Shown: one piece after another, positions 37,222 to 44,945 of the stretch
Layout of the letters: each line of letters starts with the position of its first letter
Position numbering within the stretch: position 1 is the stretch's first letter
Source: Acidimicrobiales bacterium
Lineage (GTDB): Bacteria; Actinomycetota; Acidimicrobiia; Acidimicrobiales; UBA8592
DNA length: 64,000 nt
Reading direction: 5' to 3'
Assembly: GCA_022425805.1 (NCBI GenBank)
Contig: JAKMEQ010000089.1
Span: 1 to 64,000 of the forward strand
Program-made: the position numbers and the translations under genes
Notes under the pieces: generated by a model
Database searches by the model: none
Told to the model about the DNA's origin: nothing
Seen by the model: the letters and a program-made list of their open reading frames with translations, nothing else

Positions 37222-37241
37222 ATAATAATGATCATTATTAT
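37222..37241. promoter_or_regulatory. Perfect 20-bp palindrome, candidate TetR operator
   Basis: ATAATAATGATCATTATTAT is identical to its own reverse complement. It lies in the intergenic region between the TetR gene and the BMP gene. Size, symmetry and place fit an operator for a TetR dimer. AT-rich palindromes could also be chance or a promoter element. Confidence 0.6.
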
Positions 37242-37322
37242 TACTGTCAAAATCCGCCTCAAATAAATGAAATATTCATGATTGTCCACTTTGATCAAGC
37301 ACGTCATCTGAATGCCGACTAG

Positions 37323-37351
37323 GTTGGCCAACGAAGCCGGGGAAACCGGCT
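37323..37351 (+). promoter_or_regulatory. Small structured leader of the BMP gene
   Basis: Two compact elements precede the BMP ribosome site: a 10-bp palindrome GTTGGCCAAC (37323-37332) and a 6-bp stem AGCCGG/CCGGCT with loop GGAAA (37335-37351). I do not recognise a known riboswitch. They end 22 bp before GGAGGG. They may form an mRNA hairpin that stabilises or tunes the message. Confidence 0.35.
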
Positions 37352-37381
37352 GAAATTTGTATTCTCATTCTTGGAGGGAAA

Positions 37382-39460
37382 ATGTTAAAAAAATGGAAGC
37401 TGATCGTCGCCCTTTTGGCGATCTTCGGTATGTTTGCTGCTGGTTGCGGTGGCGATGACGACGATGCAAGCAGTTCAAGTTCAGCTGGCGATGATGTTAC
37501 TGCCGGCCTTGTCTATGACATCGGCGGCCGAGGAGACCAGTCATTTAATGATTCAGCAGCAGCTGGTATTGAAAGAGCAAAAAACGAACTGGGGATAGAG
37601 TTCACAGAAGCTTCTCCAAACGATGATGGCTCTAACCGTGCTGAACTCCTGCAATTACAAGCTGACAACAACCCTATAGTTATAGCTGTTGGATTCTTAT
37701 TCGCCGGAGATGCTGCAACTGTTGCTGCGAATAACCCAGATACGAACTTTGCTGTTATTGATGACGCGATGATGGACTTTGACGCCGGTGGACCGCTGGC
37801 TCAAAATGCAGCAGGATTGACCTTCGCCGAACACGAAGGGTCGTTCCTAGTTGGAGCAGCTGCAGCACTCAAGAGTGACACAGGAACTATTGGATTCATC
37901 GGTGGCGTCTGTTGCTTCGGCCTTATTGAAAAATTCGAAGCCGGATATACAGCAGGAGCAAAAGCTGTAAATCCTGACATTAAGATCATTCCCCAATACA
38001 TCACAGAATTCCCAGACTTTGACGGATTCAACGCTCCAGACCGAGCAAAAGAAATTGCTCTAGCGATGTACAACGAAGGAGCAGATATCATCTACCATGC
38101 TGCCGGCGGTGCCGGAGCTGGACTTTTTGAAGCTGCAAAAGAAGTCAGCGAAAGCTCAGGTTCAAAAGTTTGGGGTATCGGCGTTGACTCTGACCAGTAC
38201 AACACCGTTGACGCTTCCGTACAGGAATATGTACTTACCTCAATGCTCAAGCGAGTTGACACTGCTGTTTACCTAGCGATCAAGTCTCAGGTTGATGGAA
38301 CTTTCACTCCTGGACAGACTGCTTATGGCTTATCCGATGATGGCGTTGGGTACTCTACCACTGGTGGTTACCTCGACGATATCGTCACACAATTAGAAGC
38401 TTACAAAGCAGACATTATCGCCGGAAACATTGTGGTACCTAGCACAATGGAAGCTCCGACCAGCGATGTTAAAGCTGCATTTCTTTATGTAGGCCCCCCC
38501 GGAGATGCGGGGTGGACTTGGGCTCACGACGAAGGTCGTAAATGCGCTGAAGCCGCTACTGGAGCGGAGACAGCCTACGTTGAGTCTGTTCCAGAAGGAA
38601 CAGCAGACTTTGCGAATTTCGCTAAAGACTTCATAGACCAGGGATATAACGCGATTATCGGAACTTCGTTTGGCTACATGGATGCTATGGAAGCCTTAGC
38701 AACCGAATACCCAGACGTCGTGTTTGACCATGTCTCTGGTTATAAGAACAACGGAACAAACTTTGGAAATACCTTCGGGCGCATGTACGAACCTCGTTAC
38801 CTATCAGGAATCGTGGCCGGCTCTGCAACCACTTCAGGACAAATCGGCTATGTTGCCGCCTTCCCGATACCAGAGGTGATACGAGGAATTAATGCCTTTA
38901 CCCTTGGTGTTAGAAGCGTAAATCCTACTGCGACAGTTGAAGTGAACTGGACAAGCACATGGTTTGACCCAGCAGTTGAAGGTGACGCCGCTCAAGCACT
39001 AATCGATGCAGGTGCTGATGTCATTGCAATGCATCAAGACTCAACAGCTGCCGGCGACAAAGCAGAAGCTGCTGGAGTTCGTTGGGTTTCCTATAACTCA
39101 GACATGAGCGCATTTGCTCCAAATGCATTCCTCACAGCCCCTGTGTGGGATTGGTGCAACCGATATACCCAGATCATCCAACAGGCAGGTGATGGCACCT
39201 ACGCTGGTGGTGCTTGGTGGGGATCGATGGCCGATGGTGTCGTTGATCTAGCTCCAATCGCTGGTGACGTATCCGGAGACATCAAAGATCTAGTTGCGGA
39301 AAAGAAAGCGGCCATTATCGATGGTAGCTTCCACCCCTTTACTGGCCCTATCAATGCCCAAGATGGCAGCGTTCTTGTTGCCGATGGTGAAACCATGGAC
39401 GATGGTGCCATGCTGGGAATGATGACCTTTGTTGAGGGCGTCATTGGTTCAACAAGCTGA
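37382..39460 (+). CDS. Double-headed BMP/PnrA-type nucleoside-binding lipoprotein (two fused binding domains)
   Basis: 692 residues, about twice the usual length. A lipoprotein signal ends at Cys22 (FAAGC) and an Asp/Ser-rich tether follows. Domain 1 (about 40-352) is PnrA-like: LVYDIGGRGDQSFNDSAAAG, FAVIDD, EHEGSFLVGAAAAL, GFIGG. Domain 2 (about 362-692) is a second complete BMP domain of a different subtype: AFLYVGPPGDAGWTWAHDEGRK, ESVPEG, TSFGYMD, YEPRYLSGIVAG, AAFPIPEVIRGINAF, SYNSDMSAF. A nine-residue Pro/Ser linker joins them, with no stop or frameshift. BMP proteins bind purine nucleosides or bases and feed ABC permeases. GGAGGG is 4 bases before the ATG. Two full transporters follow, suggesting that each head serves its own or either transporter. 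Confidence 0.93.
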   Translation: MLKKWKLIVALLAIFGMFAAGCGGDDDDASSSSSAGDDVTAGLVYDIGGRGDQSFNDSAAAGIERAKNELGIEFTEASPNDDGSNRAELLQLQADNNPIVIAVGFLFAGDAATVAANNPDTNFAVIDDAMMDFDAGGPLAQNAAGLTFAEHEGSFLVGAAAALKSDTGTIGFIGGVCCFGLIEKFEAGYTAGAKAVNPDIKIIPQYITEFPDFDGFNAPDRAKEIALAMYNEGADIIYHAAGGAGAGLFEAAKEVSESSGSKVWGIGVDSDQYNTVDASVQEYVLTSMLKRVDTAVYLAIKSQVDGTFTPGQTAYGLSDDGVGYSTTGGYLDDIVTQLEAYKADIIAGNIVVPSTMEAPTSDVKAAFLYVGPPGDAGWTWAHDEGRKCAEAATGAETAYVESVPEGTADFANFAKDFIDQGYNAIIGTSFGYMDAMEALATEYPDVVFDHVSGYKNNGTNFGNTFGRMYEPRYLSGIVAGSATTSGQIGYVAAFPIPEVIRGINAFTLGVRSVNPTATVEVNWTSTWFDPAVEGDAAQALIDAGADVIAMHQDSTAAGDKAEAAGVRWVSYNSDMSAFAPNAFLTAPVWDWCNRYTQIIQQAGDGTYAGGAWWGSMADGVVDLAPIAGDVSGDIKDLVAEKKAAIIDGSFHPFTGPINAQDGSVLVADGETMDDGAMLGMMTFVEGVIGSTS

Positions 39461-39477
39461 GAATACTCGCACGTGAT

Positions 39478-39515
39478 TGACGGTACCAATGGGAGGAATC
39501 CTGTTGGTACCGTCA
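39478..39515 (+). promoter_or_regulatory. 12-bp perfect hairpin between binding protein and first transporter ATPase
   Basis: TGACGGTACCAA pairs exactly with TTGGTACCGTCA across a 14-nt loop. There is no T run after it, so it is not a standard terminator. In binding-protein operons such hairpins often protect the upstream message or partly stop transcription, giving more binding protein than membrane parts (inference). Confidence 0.6.
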
Positions 39516-39525
39516 ACGCGTCCGT

Positions 39526-41055
39526 GTGATTACCCTTCTAGATATGAGCTCACCTACACCACCTGCAGTCAATCTTGTTGACGTTTGGAAACGTTTCCCT
39601 GGTGTTGTAGCGAATGCCGGAGCGACATTAAGCGTTACTGAGGGAACCATCCATGCTGTTTTGGGTGAGAATGGGGCAGGGAAATCTACCCTGATGAATG
39701 TCCTGTCTGGCATGTACCGTCCCGACTCTGGAGAAATTCAGATTAAAGGACAACAGTTCTGGTTTCGCTCCCCGGCAGACGCTCTCGCTGCTGGAATTGG
39801 AATGGTTCACCAAGAGTTCCGCCTTATTCCTTCGTTCACAGTGGCTGAAAATGTGGTACTAGGAGCCTCTGAAAGAATACTACGCCGATCATCGATAGAA
39901 GCACAGGTCGGTGACGTAGCTAACGAATTTGGTCTAAAAATTGACCCTACCCGACCGGTATGGCAACTCTCCATGGGAGAACGACAACGTGTCGAAATCC
40001 TCAAATCTCTTTGGCGGAATGCACAGATTCTCATCTTGGATGAACCTACAGCTGTCCTTACACCATCAGAGGCTAATGAGCTGGGGACTGTCTTACGTGA
40101 AATGGCAAATTCTGGACGTTCAATAATTTTTATTAGCCACAAACTCCATGAGGTCAAAGAGTTCTGTGATGAAGCTACTGTCCTTCGAGGTGGAGAAACT
40201 GTCGCAGCGTCACTCCTCGTTAAGGATACCGATACTGTGAAACTTGCTGGATTAATGGTGGGTTCTTCACCTTCCACCATTAGTAGGCCAACACCCCAAA
40301 GCCAGGGAACGCCTTTACTCACGGTTAGTGGGATAGGAGCGCTCGATGACCGATTCCTTCCTGCTATACAAGATCTGAACCTCACTGTCCACGGTGGAGA
40401 AATTGTCGGGATCGCTGGGGTATCTGGTAACGGACAAAGAGAAATAGCTCAGGTGATCGCTGGCCTTCGGCCCGTAACTTCAGGCAAGATAATTATTAAC
40501 GGAGAAGACCTTACGAATGCTCTTCCAGTTGAGCGTTTCAGAGCCGGCTTAGGGTATGTTCCTGAAGACCGACTCGGTGTCGGTTTAGCACCTCGATTAA
40601 ATATTATTGAGAACGCTATTCTACGAAATTACCGAAACCTACGTCAGGGACCACTTCTGGCCGAGGAACGAATGAGGACCTATTGTGAGGATATTATTAA
40701 CCGTTTTGGAGTGCGCTCCGGCCTTTTGGGGGATCCAATAGCTGGTCTGTCTGGAGGTAACCTGCAACGGCTCTTGGTTGGACGGGAATTGAGTGGAAAC
40801 CCCAAAGTTTTAGTTGCTGCTCAACCTACTAGAGGGTTGGACGTGAAGGGAGTAAAGGCTATTCAAGATCTATTAGTAGCCGAACGGTCTGATGGAGTGG
40901 CTATTCTGCTCATCTCCGAGGACCTTGATGAGCTCCTTACTCTCTCCGACCGGTTACTCGTAATGCATGAGGGGATGATAGTGGGCGAATTTGATCCGAC
41001 CACCGCCAAACGCCATGACATTGGAGCAGCTATGGCGGGAGAAGTGGCAACATAA
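39526..41055 (+). CDS. BMP-family ABC transporter double ATPase, first system
   Basis: 509 residues from GTG (503 if the ATG at 39544 is used); neither start has a clear ribosome site. Two fused nucleotide-binding domains as in RbsA/NupO-like proteins. Domain 1: Walker A GENGAGKST, MGERQRVEI, Walker B ILILDEPTAVL, H-loop FISHKLHE. Domain 2: degenerate Walker A GVSGNGQRE, LSGGNLQRLLVGREL, VLVAAQPTRGLD. It drives nucleoside-type import with the next two permeases. Its stop overlaps the first permease start (TAATG). Confidence 0.93.
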   Translation: MITLLDMSSPTPPAVNLVDVWKRFPGVVANAGATLSVTEGTIHAVLGENGAGKSTLMNVLSGMYRPDSGEIQIKGQQFWFRSPADALAAGIGMVHQEFRLIPSFTVAENVVLGASERILRRSSIEAQVGDVANEFGLKIDPTRPVWQLSMGERQRVEILKSLWRNAQILILDEPTAVLTPSEANELGTVLREMANSGRSIIFISHKLHEVKEFCDEATVLRGGETVAASLLVKDTDTVKLAGLMVGSSPSTISRPTPQSQGTPLLTVSGIGALDDRFLPAIQDLNLTVHGGEIVGIAGVSGNGQREIAQVIAGLRPVTSGKIIINGEDLTNALPVERFRAGLGYVPEDRLGVGLAPRLNIIENAILRNYRNLRQGPLLAEERMRTYCEDIINRFGVRSGLLGDPIAGLSGGNLQRLLVGRELSGNPKVLVAAQPTRGLDVKGVKAIQDLLVAERSDGVAILLISEDLDELLTLSDRLLVMHEGMIVGEFDPTTAKRHDIGAAMAGEVAT

Positions 41056-42128
41056 TGGGCCGCCTTGTTCTGGTTCGTAGAGACCAAGTTCTTCAGGGCG
41101 GACAACCGCTTGCCTTCCTCATCGGCATATTCTCCGCTCTGCTAATTGGGATCTTGTTATTAGCCGTTTCTGGACATGATGCTTTAGCCGTCTATGAGCG
41201 CATGTTCGATGCTTCGATAGGAAGTAGCAAAGCATGGTCTCTTACCCTAAACAGAGCTGTGCCTCTCGGATTAGCAGGTTTGGCAGTAGCGGTCGCAGGA
41301 AGAATGGGACTGTGGAATATCGGGGCAGAGGGGCAAATACTTGCTGGAGCAATGATGGCCGCTTGGGTTGCGCGGATCGGCGAAAGTTGGCCCAGTCCTC
41401 TTCTGATTACGGTCATGCTCTTAGCAGCAGTTTTAGGAGGGGCCCTACTGGGGTTAGGACCTGCTGTAGCTCGAGCACAGATTGGAGTAAACGAGATCAT
41501 TACTACATTGATGCTCAACGAAGTTGCGCTTCGAATGCTCCAATGGTTAATTCATGGGCCATGGAAAGATCCAGAATCACGGGGCTTCCCTCTTGCACCA
41601 ATTTTACCCGAGGGGGCACGACTTCCGGGACTATTCCAACAAGCTCATTGGGGGGCAGTGATAGCTCTTTTGGTAATCATCTTGTTCGGTTTGGTAGCAA
41701 GCAGAACCGCGTGGGGATACGAGTTACGCGTAGCTGGTTCTTCTGGTGCGACCGCACTATATGCTGGAATTTCCCTCAAGCGAAAAATCTTAACGGTTCT
41801 TGTATTAAGTGGAGGGATTGCTGGACTTGCAGGAGGAATTGAACTCTCGGGTAGTTCAGACCGAATAGTTGAGGGCATATCGGGTGGATATGGTTTCGCA
41901 GGGATCATCGTCGCAGCGCTCGCGCTCATGCGTCCTTCTGGAGTAGCTGCGGTGGCGTTACTTTTCGGAGCTGTACAGGTAGGAGGGCTAAGTATCCAGA
42001 CAATGGGTGTTTCATCTTCTGTCTCCACCATCCTTCAAGCCCTTATTCTTTTTGGTGCAATCGGAGCCGGCGTATTCAGTCGATATTCCGTAAAACGGGT
42101 TAGTAAAGAAAACCAGGAGGTCCAATGA
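41055..42128 (+). CDS. BMP-family ABC transporter permease 1, first system
   Basis: 357 residues, BPD_transp_2 fold with about 9-10 membrane segments. LNRAVPLGLAGLAVAVAGRMGLWNIGAEGQILAG is the family's conserved second and third segment, and NEIITTLMLN is the coupling-helix motif. It overlaps the ATPase by one base and the next permease by 4 bp. Pairs with permease 2 to form the channel. Confidence 0.92.
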   Translation: MGRLVLVRRDQVLQGGQPLAFLIGIFSALLIGILLLAVSGHDALAVYERMFDASIGSSKAWSLTLNRAVPLGLAGLAVAVAGRMGLWNIGAEGQILAGAMMAAWVARIGESWPSPLLITVMLLAAVLGGALLGLGPAVARAQIGVNEIITTLMLNEVALRMLQWLIHGPWKDPESRGFPLAPILPEGARLPGLFQQAHWGAVIALLVIILFGLVASRTAWGYELRVAGSSGATALYAGISLKRKILTVLVLSGGIAGLAGGIELSGSSDRIVEGISGGYGFAGIIVAALALMRPSGVAAVALLFGAVQVGGLSIQTMGVSSSVSTILQALILFGAIGAGVFSRYSVKRVSKENQEVQ

Positions 42129-43057
42129 GCGAAGCCTCGATGATTGGTTTACTGAGTGCAGCTGTTTCCTTTGGGGCGCTGTTGTACCTCGCTGCCCTTG
42201 GAGAACTGATTTCGGAAAAAGCAGGCATCTTAAATCTTGGCGTAGAAGGAATGATGGCAGTGGGGGCAGTAACAGGATTCATGGTTGCTCTAGAAACTGA
42301 GAATGCTTGGGTTGCACTCTTGGCTGCGATGCTCGTCGGTGCCCTATTCGCCCTAATCCATGGATTTTTCACTGTTGTTCTTGGAGCGGAACAAGTGGTT
42401 TCCGGATTATCACTCACAATTCTTGGTCTTGGGGCGTCGGCCTTCGTAGGAAAGAATGCTGTCGGTAAACCCTCAGGAGCTGTTCTCGCTTCTGTTGATT
42501 GGGGGCCACTTTCAGATATTCCTTGGGCAGGTCCGATTCTCTTCTCACAGTCGCCATTAGTTTATTTTGCTATTCTCGCTGGATTAGCTGCCGCTTTCGT
42601 ACTTACGAGAACTAGTACTGGCCTTGCCCTACGAGGGGCTGGTGAATCAGCATCAACCGTAGATGCGGCGGGTCATTCTGTAGTTCGGCTTCGGCTCGGC
42701 GCAATCGCAACAGGTGGGGCGTTAGCGGGGGCATCAGGGGCTTACCTAACACTCAGTCTCACGCCTCAGTGGACCGAAGGGGTAACTGCCGGAAGAGGTT
42801 GGATTGCAGTAGCCTTAGTCATTTTCGGGGCATGGCGGCCTGGAAGATGCGCCGTTGGAGCGCTCTTATTCGGGGGCTTACTTGCGCTCAAATCTCGACT
42901 CCAAACCTTCGGGGTCGACCTTTCACCAATCTTGCTTTCCATGATTCCGTATCTGCTAACCATTGGCGTATTAATAGTGATTTCAATTCGAGCGAGACAT
43001 CGACCCTCATCTGCGCCCGCTGCCCTTGGGCAGGCCTACCGAAGAGAAGAAAGATAG
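42125..43057 (+). CDS. BMP-family ABC transporter permease 2, first system
   Basis: 310 residues, the shorter partner. LYLAALGELISEKAGILNLGVEGMMAVGAV is the conserved motif, GAEQVVSGLSLTILGLG the coupling segment, and ATGGALAGASGAYLTLSLTPQWTEG the later conserved loop. It closes the first transporter unit. AGGAGG lies just before the start, inside the previous gene. The 352 bp that follow hold a binding-protein relic and an inverted repeat. Confidence 0.92.
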   Translation: MSEASMIGLLSAAVSFGALLYLAALGELISEKAGILNLGVEGMMAVGAVTGFMVALETENAWVALLAAMLVGALFALIHGFFTVVLGAEQVVSGLSLTILGLGASAFVGKNAVGKPSGAVLASVDWGPLSDIPWAGPILFSQSPLVYFAILAGLAAAFVLTRTSTGLALRGAGESASTVDAAGHSVVRLRLGAIATGGALAGASGAYLTLSLTPQWTEGVTAGRGWIAVALVIFGAWRPGRCAVGALLFGGLLALKSRLQTFGVDLSPILLSMIPYLLTIGVLIVISIRARHRPSSAPAALGQAYRREER

Positions 43058-43211
43058 TTGCGTATTTCGAAAGAGTCCGCATGTGTTGCATCAGCCAATA
43101 CATTTTTATCTACTTTGCCTATCTAGATGAGTGCGGGGCCAGTGCGCCGACTAGCATGTTGTCCCAAGTCAAGAAATCTTTCGACAGCTATTCACCATGT
43201 GGAGAGAAATA

Positions 43212-43277
43212 ATGCGCAAAAAATTGAAGCTAGTTGTCGTCCAAAAGGGGGCCTTTGGCATGTTTGCCACTGGTTGA
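43212..43277 (+). pseudogene. Relic of a BMP lipoprotein gene: ribosome site and signal peptide only
   Basis: An ATG at 43212 opens MRKKLKLVVVQKGAFGMFATG and then meets TGA. The intact gene at 37382 reads MLKKWKLIVALLAIFGMFAAG then Cys. The two DNA stretches align without a gap for about 65 bases, and similarity continues upstream into the ribosome site (GGAGAGAA versus GGAGGGAA). The stop replaces the lipobox Cys codon; two more in-frame stops follow. Nothing that looks like a binding domain remains. The relic occupies the position where the second transporter's own binding-protein gene would be expected. Confidence 0.8.
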
Positions 43278-43320
43278 GGAGACTATGAGTAGGTGCAAAC
43301 AACTATCTTGCATCTGCTAA

Positions 43321-43390
43321 AACGAGTGAGGCTGATCCTTCCCCCTGCTAGGAAATCTAGATAGGGTGTGGGATATGAGTCTCACTCGTT
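43321..43390. promoter_or_regulatory. Exact 10-bp inverted repeat with 50-nt spacing before the second ATPase gene
   Basis: AACGAGTGAG (43321-43330) and CTCACTCGTT (43381-43390) are perfect reverse complements, with two more pairs possible inside after a wobble. A long stem-loop would end 20 bases before the GTG of the second ATPase gene. It could be a leader structure or two operator half-sites. Confidence 0.4.
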
Positions 43391-43409
43391 CTACATATAA
43401 GGAGAAAAC

Positions 43410-44945
43410 GTGGCTTCAGCCATTGAACTCATAGGTATTACGAAGAGATTCCCGGGAGTCTTAGCGAATGACAACGTTAACCTGACCGTTGAAGAAGGTG
43501 AAATACATGCCGTGTGTGGTGAAAACGGTGCCGGTAAATCAACATTGATGAAGATCCTCTACGGCATGCAACCCCCTGATGAAGGAACTATGAGAATCTT
43601 TGGAGAAGAGCGGGTTTTCAACTCTCCGAACGAAGCTATCGACATAGGGATAGGCATGGTCCATCAACATTTTATGTTGGCGAACCAACTGACTGTTCTA
43701 GAAAACGTAATACTGGGCGCCGAACCCACTAAAAAGGGCGGGCTTATCGACTTTAATAAAGCAAGTGCCCATCTTGATGAAGTAGGGAAAGCCTACGGCT
43801 TGACTGTTGACCCATTTGATTTAGTTGAGAGCCTTGCCGTCGGTGAACGACAGCGGGTAGAAATCATCAAGGTGCTTTTTCGGGGTGCGAAAATTCTTAT
43901 TTTCGATGAACCCACTGCGGTTCTAGTCCCTCAAGAAGTTGAAGAGCTCTTTCGAAATATGCGAGAACTTAAAGCGAATGGCGCAACTATTATTTTTATT
44001 GACCACAAGCTCGAAGAAGTCCTCGAGATTGCTGACACAATAACAGTCCTCCGACAGGGACGAACTGTAGAAACGGTTAAGCCCGCTAACGTTTCGGCAG
44101 CATTTCTCGCAGAGTTAATGGTCGGGGCCGAGTTACCGAAACCTCAACTTACTGCTGCGAAACCTGGTGAGGCGATCGGCATAGAGCTAAATGAGGTCAC
44201 GGTTCTTGACAGTGATGAACGGCCAATTGTCGATAATGTCTCGTTGAAGGTTCGACAGGGAGAAATTCTCGGTATCGCTGGTGTAGAGGGTAACGGCCAG
44301 CACGAACTTGTTGCCGCTATTCTTGGAACGACGAAAACTGAAACAGGGCGGATCGCCTTAATGGGGAATGACATTATCAATAGTTCCGTTCGGCAGCGGC
44401 GTGAAAATGGTCTTGGGTATATTCCTCAAGACCGTCAGGAGGAAGGTCTTCTTCTTACAGCACCACTTTGGGAGAATGCAGCTTTGGGGCATCAAACATC
44501 GAAGCCTTTTTCTGGCGGATGGCGTCAATGGTTTATAGATAGAGGGGGATCTCGGTCCCAAACGGAACGGATACGAAAAGAATATGATGTTCGGACTCCA
44601 AATGTTGAAGTTTCCGCGCATGCTTTATCTGGCGGAAACCAACAGAAACTCATCGTCGGCCGAGAGATGGTATCTGAACCTTCAGTTCTCGTAGCTTCAC
44701 ATCCAACGAGGGGTATCGATGTCGGGGCGCAAGCTGCTGTTTGGAAACAAATCCGTGAGGCCCGATCAAGGGGGCTTGCGACTCTCCTTATCTCTGCTGA
44801 TTTGGATGAACTTATCGGATTGTCGGATGTGATCGTAGTCATGTTCCGAGGTCGTGTTGTCGCTAAGCTCGATCCATCTGAAATTACTCCGAGGAGCCTT
44901 GGTGCGTATATGACCGGTGCAGCATTGGAAGAGGGCGCCGAATGA
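43410..44945 (+). CDS. BMP-family ABC transporter double ATPase, second system
   Basis: 511 residues from GTG, well supported by AAGGAG 7 bases upstream. Domain 1: Walker A GENGAGKST, HQHFML Q-loop segment, VGERQRVEI, Walker B ILIFDEPTAVL, FIDHKLEE. Domain 2: GVEGNGQHELV, PQDRQEEGL, LSGGNQQKLIVGREM, VASHPTRGID. It is a paralogue of the first ATPase but more typical of nucleoside systems. Its stop overlaps the next start by 4 bp. Confidence 0.94.
   Translation: MASAIELIGITKRFPGVLANDNVNLTVEEGEIHAVCGENGAGKSTLMKILYGMQPPDEGTMRIFGEERVFNSPNEAIDIGIGMVHQHFMLANQLTVLENVILGAEPTKKGGLIDFNKASAHLDEVGKAYGLTVDPFDLVESLAVGERQRVEIIKVLFRGAKILIFDEPTAVLVPQEVEELFRNMRELKANGATIIFIDHKLEEVLEIADTITVLRQGRTVETVKPANVSAAFLAELMVGAELPKPQLTAAKPGEAIGIELNEVTVLDSDERPIVDNVSLKVRQGEILGIAGVEGNGQHELVAAILGTTKTETGRIALMGNDIINSSVRQRRENGLGYIPQDRQEEGLLLTAPLWENAALGHQTSKPFSGGWRQWFIDRGGSRSQTERIRKEYDVRTPNVEVSAHALSGGNQQKLIVGREMVSEPSVLVASHPTRGIDVGAQAAVWKQIREARSRGLATLLISADLDELIGLSDVIVVMFRGRVVAKLDPSEITPRSLGAYMTGAALEEGAE

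Noticed and set aside
43212-43290. TGA in the relic signal peptide read as selenocysteine, leaving a functional lipoprotein
   Set aside because: A TAG follows five codons later, and no binding domain remains downstream.
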